Source of the DNA: Acanthochlamys bracteata
Taxonomy: Eukaryota > Streptophyta > Magnoliopsida > Pandanales > Velloziaceae
DNA length: 64,000 nt
Assembly (NCBI GenBank): GCA_019914995.1
Contig: CM034144.1
Coordinates: 2,233,489 to 2,297,488 of the forward strand
Reading direction: 5' to 3'
A model generated the notes under the pieces. That model made no database searches. It saw only the letters and a program-made list of their open reading frames with translations, and had not been told where the DNA came from. Position numbers and translations under genes: made by a program. Shown here one piece after another: positions 57,071 through 64,000 of this stretch; within the stretch, counting starts at the first letter, position 1, and each line of letters starts with the position of its first letter.

Positions 57071-57130
57071 GTCACTATGGACGTATTTGTCCAATTGACA
57101 TATCCGAGGGAATTAATGTTGGACTTATAA
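57071..57130 (+). pseudogene. rpoB: Plastid rpoB fragment
   Basis: TCACTATGGACGTATTTGTC and onward encodes [19 protein letters not shown], a strongly conserved stretch of the beta subunit of bacterial-type RNA polymerase as encoded in plastids. It is about 20 codons only. It ends where nad1 sequence begins. Confidence 0.8.
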
Positions 57131-57206
57131 GACCAATAGAGACTTCATAAGGGACCATTTGAGCTGCAGATCGTAATGCTCCTAGAAAGGCATATTTCGA
57201 ATATAG
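57125..57206 (-). pseudogene. nad1: Mitochondrial nad1 fragment
   Basis: On the minus strand it reads [19 protein letters not shown] then VSIGLI, a conserved membrane segment of NADH dehydrogenase subunit 1. It is joined head to head with the rpoB piece across a short shared CTTATA. Confidence 0.82.
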
Positions 57207-57439
57207 AGGACTTCAATAAGTTCCGATTGAAGAAGTGTTGAGTTGTGACAAGCTATAGGGCTGTGACATGGAGCCACTGGACATTTCAAAGATAATGCAT
57301 CGCCGTCTTCAGAACCATCAGAGCCTTCGACCAAGTTTCCTTGAGGACTCTTTGTTTCAGCTTTCTGACCTTAGGCTATGGAGGAAACGGAAGCGGAAGG
57401 AAGCATAGAAGTACTGCGCGCATACAAGCCTAAAGGAAT

Positions 57440-57535
57440 GACAGAGCGTACAAGCCCAAAGCAAGAACAGTGCGTATAGTTTCCATTCTTGCAACAGGAG
57501 AGAACAGTGCGTATAGTTTCCATTCTTCTCTTCTA
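57440..57535. repeat. Short direct repeat in organelle-derived DNA
   Basis: GAACAGTGCGTATAGTTTCC is repeated about 38 bp apart (about 57465 and 57503), each followed by ATTCTT and a CAACAGGAGAGA word. Confidence 0.7.
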
Positions 57536-57900
57536 TGATCCAACAGGAGAGACAAAACTCAGAGGGGGTGCCACCTACTAGAATAATTATCCTCTGGAAG
57601 GTGGGTTTGGGATCGGTTCTATTAAGGACAGGTCGTCGTATTGATAACAAAGAAAAGTCTTCCGAAGAAGCAAGCTTCAACCCTCCCCAAGACAACAGAG
57701 CCCTCATTGTGGGGAGGGTAAACAGCATCCAACGCAAAGCGACCTTTCATTCCCTTGTTTCGTCGTGGCACACCCCCCACACAAGCACCCCCCGGCGAAG
57801 GGGGGACCAGAAAAGGCCTTTCTCGGGGTAGAGTGATACAACCCGGCATACTACCTATTTCAATTGTTGTGCTTTCTAAAATTGCATGCCTATACCAGGG

Positions 57901-58878
57901 TTCGATAACGAACTGATCTCAAACCCTCAATTTGGAAAGTCTTCGGACAGATGAGTCTTTTGGCTCGGGGGGGAGACAAAACACTTTAATATAACAATAA
58001 CAACTCATATTCTAAAGCTTTTTCAATATATGAACAAGATTACTATGGAAGAGTTGGTGAACATTGTTCTTTTAATTCACTTTCAAATCAAATTACATAT
58101 AAAAATTTTTATTTTTTTGGCAAAAAATTCTACTTCTAAGCTTCAAAAACTTTACTTTCAAAATTCAGCTTAATAACAAATAAATATAAAAACTGAACTT
58201 ATTTTTTTAACTTATTTTAAATAACTTATTTTTATAAAGTTATTTTGAATTTTAGTTTAGAGTAAAAAAAATACGCACTAAGCCAAAACCTTTTATTGCC
58301 TTGTTCAATGAGATATGTCCCAGTTTTAGTGTGTTGCTTACGGACGAACCTGAACCCCACCCTGCATTGTGCCAAATCCCTACCTCCTTCATAATCTTTC
58401 TTCAGTTGCTGCTACAAATACCCCCGTCAAGGAAACCCAGCAGCAACAATAGCTTCACCACTCTGATACAACATCTGCGACTATAAACCATCACTTTGTA
58501 TCAAACACCACACCAGTCTTGCATATTGATGGATCATACTAGTTTTACACTTTTGCACACCCAAGGCAACCTAGCACACACAACAAATTACTCCATATAA
58601 CCTACATTAGTATCTGCATTGACAAAACGTCAACTCTTAGTAGTACAGTTGGCTAATTTACAACTGGGTCAATACAGGTTACAAAAACAGAGTTTAGAGC
58701 GGCAGCAAGCCAGCAAGGGTACATAACTTAAATCTCCTATTTTACTGGCCTACAAAACATTTCAAGGAGAATACATCTCCAGTGGTTATATATACATCAG
58801 AAGGTTTTACATGCATTCATATAAGGGCGTAATTACCATACACAACAGAGCACCAAAGATCATATGACACCGAGCCAC
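57901..58878. other. Intergenic and PRP8 3' flank
   Basis: AT-rich to 58280, then mixed sequence. The last few hundred bases before 58879 are likely the 3' UTR of PRP8. No gene is recognised. Confidence 0.5.

Positions 58879-64000
<5,122 letters not shown>

Larger units (their letters stand above)
54760..57900. other. Organelle-derived DNA block (nuclear insertion of mitochondrial DNA)
   Basis: Composition changes sharply here, with little A/T bias, many short direct repeats and GAAAG-rich runs, all common in plant mitochondrial intergenic DNA. Firm evidence is a mitochondrial nad1 fragment (57125-57206) fused to a plastid rpoB fragment (57071-57130), since plant mitochondria often carry plastid pieces. 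The limits are estimates. Frames inside (for example 56311-57075, 57357-57737, 57535-57831) do not match a protein I can name. A GGACVGGVP stretch on the minus strand near 57790 recalls ccmFc, with low confidence. Confidence 0.65.

Noticed and set aside
57622-57849. ccmFc coding fragment on the minus strand
   Set aside because: Only GGACVGGVP recalls the gene; flanking residues do not support it, so no feature was called.

Overview
The window is nuclear DNA of a flowering plant, most likely a eudicot. The reasons are spliced plant-type host genes, dense Ty1/copia and Ty3/gypsy retrotransposons with Met-tRNA primer sites, hAT-type MITEs, a TRIM element, and a block of organelle-derived DNA. 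I cannot name the species.

Host genes are few and well separated. They are a five-exon BTB/POZ (POB1/LRB-like) gene (14334-16575, minus), a UPF0496/DUF677 membrane-protein gene (17694-18803, plus, divergent from the BTB gene), a hybrid proline-rich cell-wall protein gene (53074-53865, minus), and the 3' half of the spliceosomal PRP8 gene (58879-64000, minus, 13 exons visible, running off the right edge). The UPF0496 gene also has two broken copies that lie tail to tail (43174-48160 plus; 48243-49038 minus).

Layout. 1-13190: a SIRE-like copia element (C), cut in two by a second one (A, 1260-10576). 13191-20312: the BTB and UPF0496 genes, then a hAT MITE. 20313-27854: a gypsy element lacking integrase, split by a small copia element (22058-26038). 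27855-30290: AT-rich DNA with an old MITE and scraps of the UPF0496 locus. 30294-51427: a large inverted duplication carrying the UPF0496 pseudogenes and a TRIM element. Its left arm was later broken by a 10.4 kb SIRE-like element (B, 30935-41302) and a 4.7 kb minus-strand copia element (D, 43189-47931). 51428-53073: intergenic with a CACTA relic. 54440-57900: a LINE scrap and organelle-derived DNA with fused plastid rpoB and mitochondrial nad1 fragments. Then PRP8.

Relative history can be read from target-site duplications. The TRIM inserted first (TSD GAATT), the locus was then inverted-duplicated, and B (TATCA) and D (TCCAC) then landed in one arm only. Three points deserve most attention. 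First, an accessory third ORF with a plant-transposon-like domain sits downstream of pol in all three SIRE-like elements. Second, element A has unrelated 5' and 3' LTRs yet a perfect TSD. Third, the UPF0496 inverted duplication could make hairpin RNA matching the intact gene about 30 kb away. All coordinates come from reading by eye. No alignments or database searches were run.
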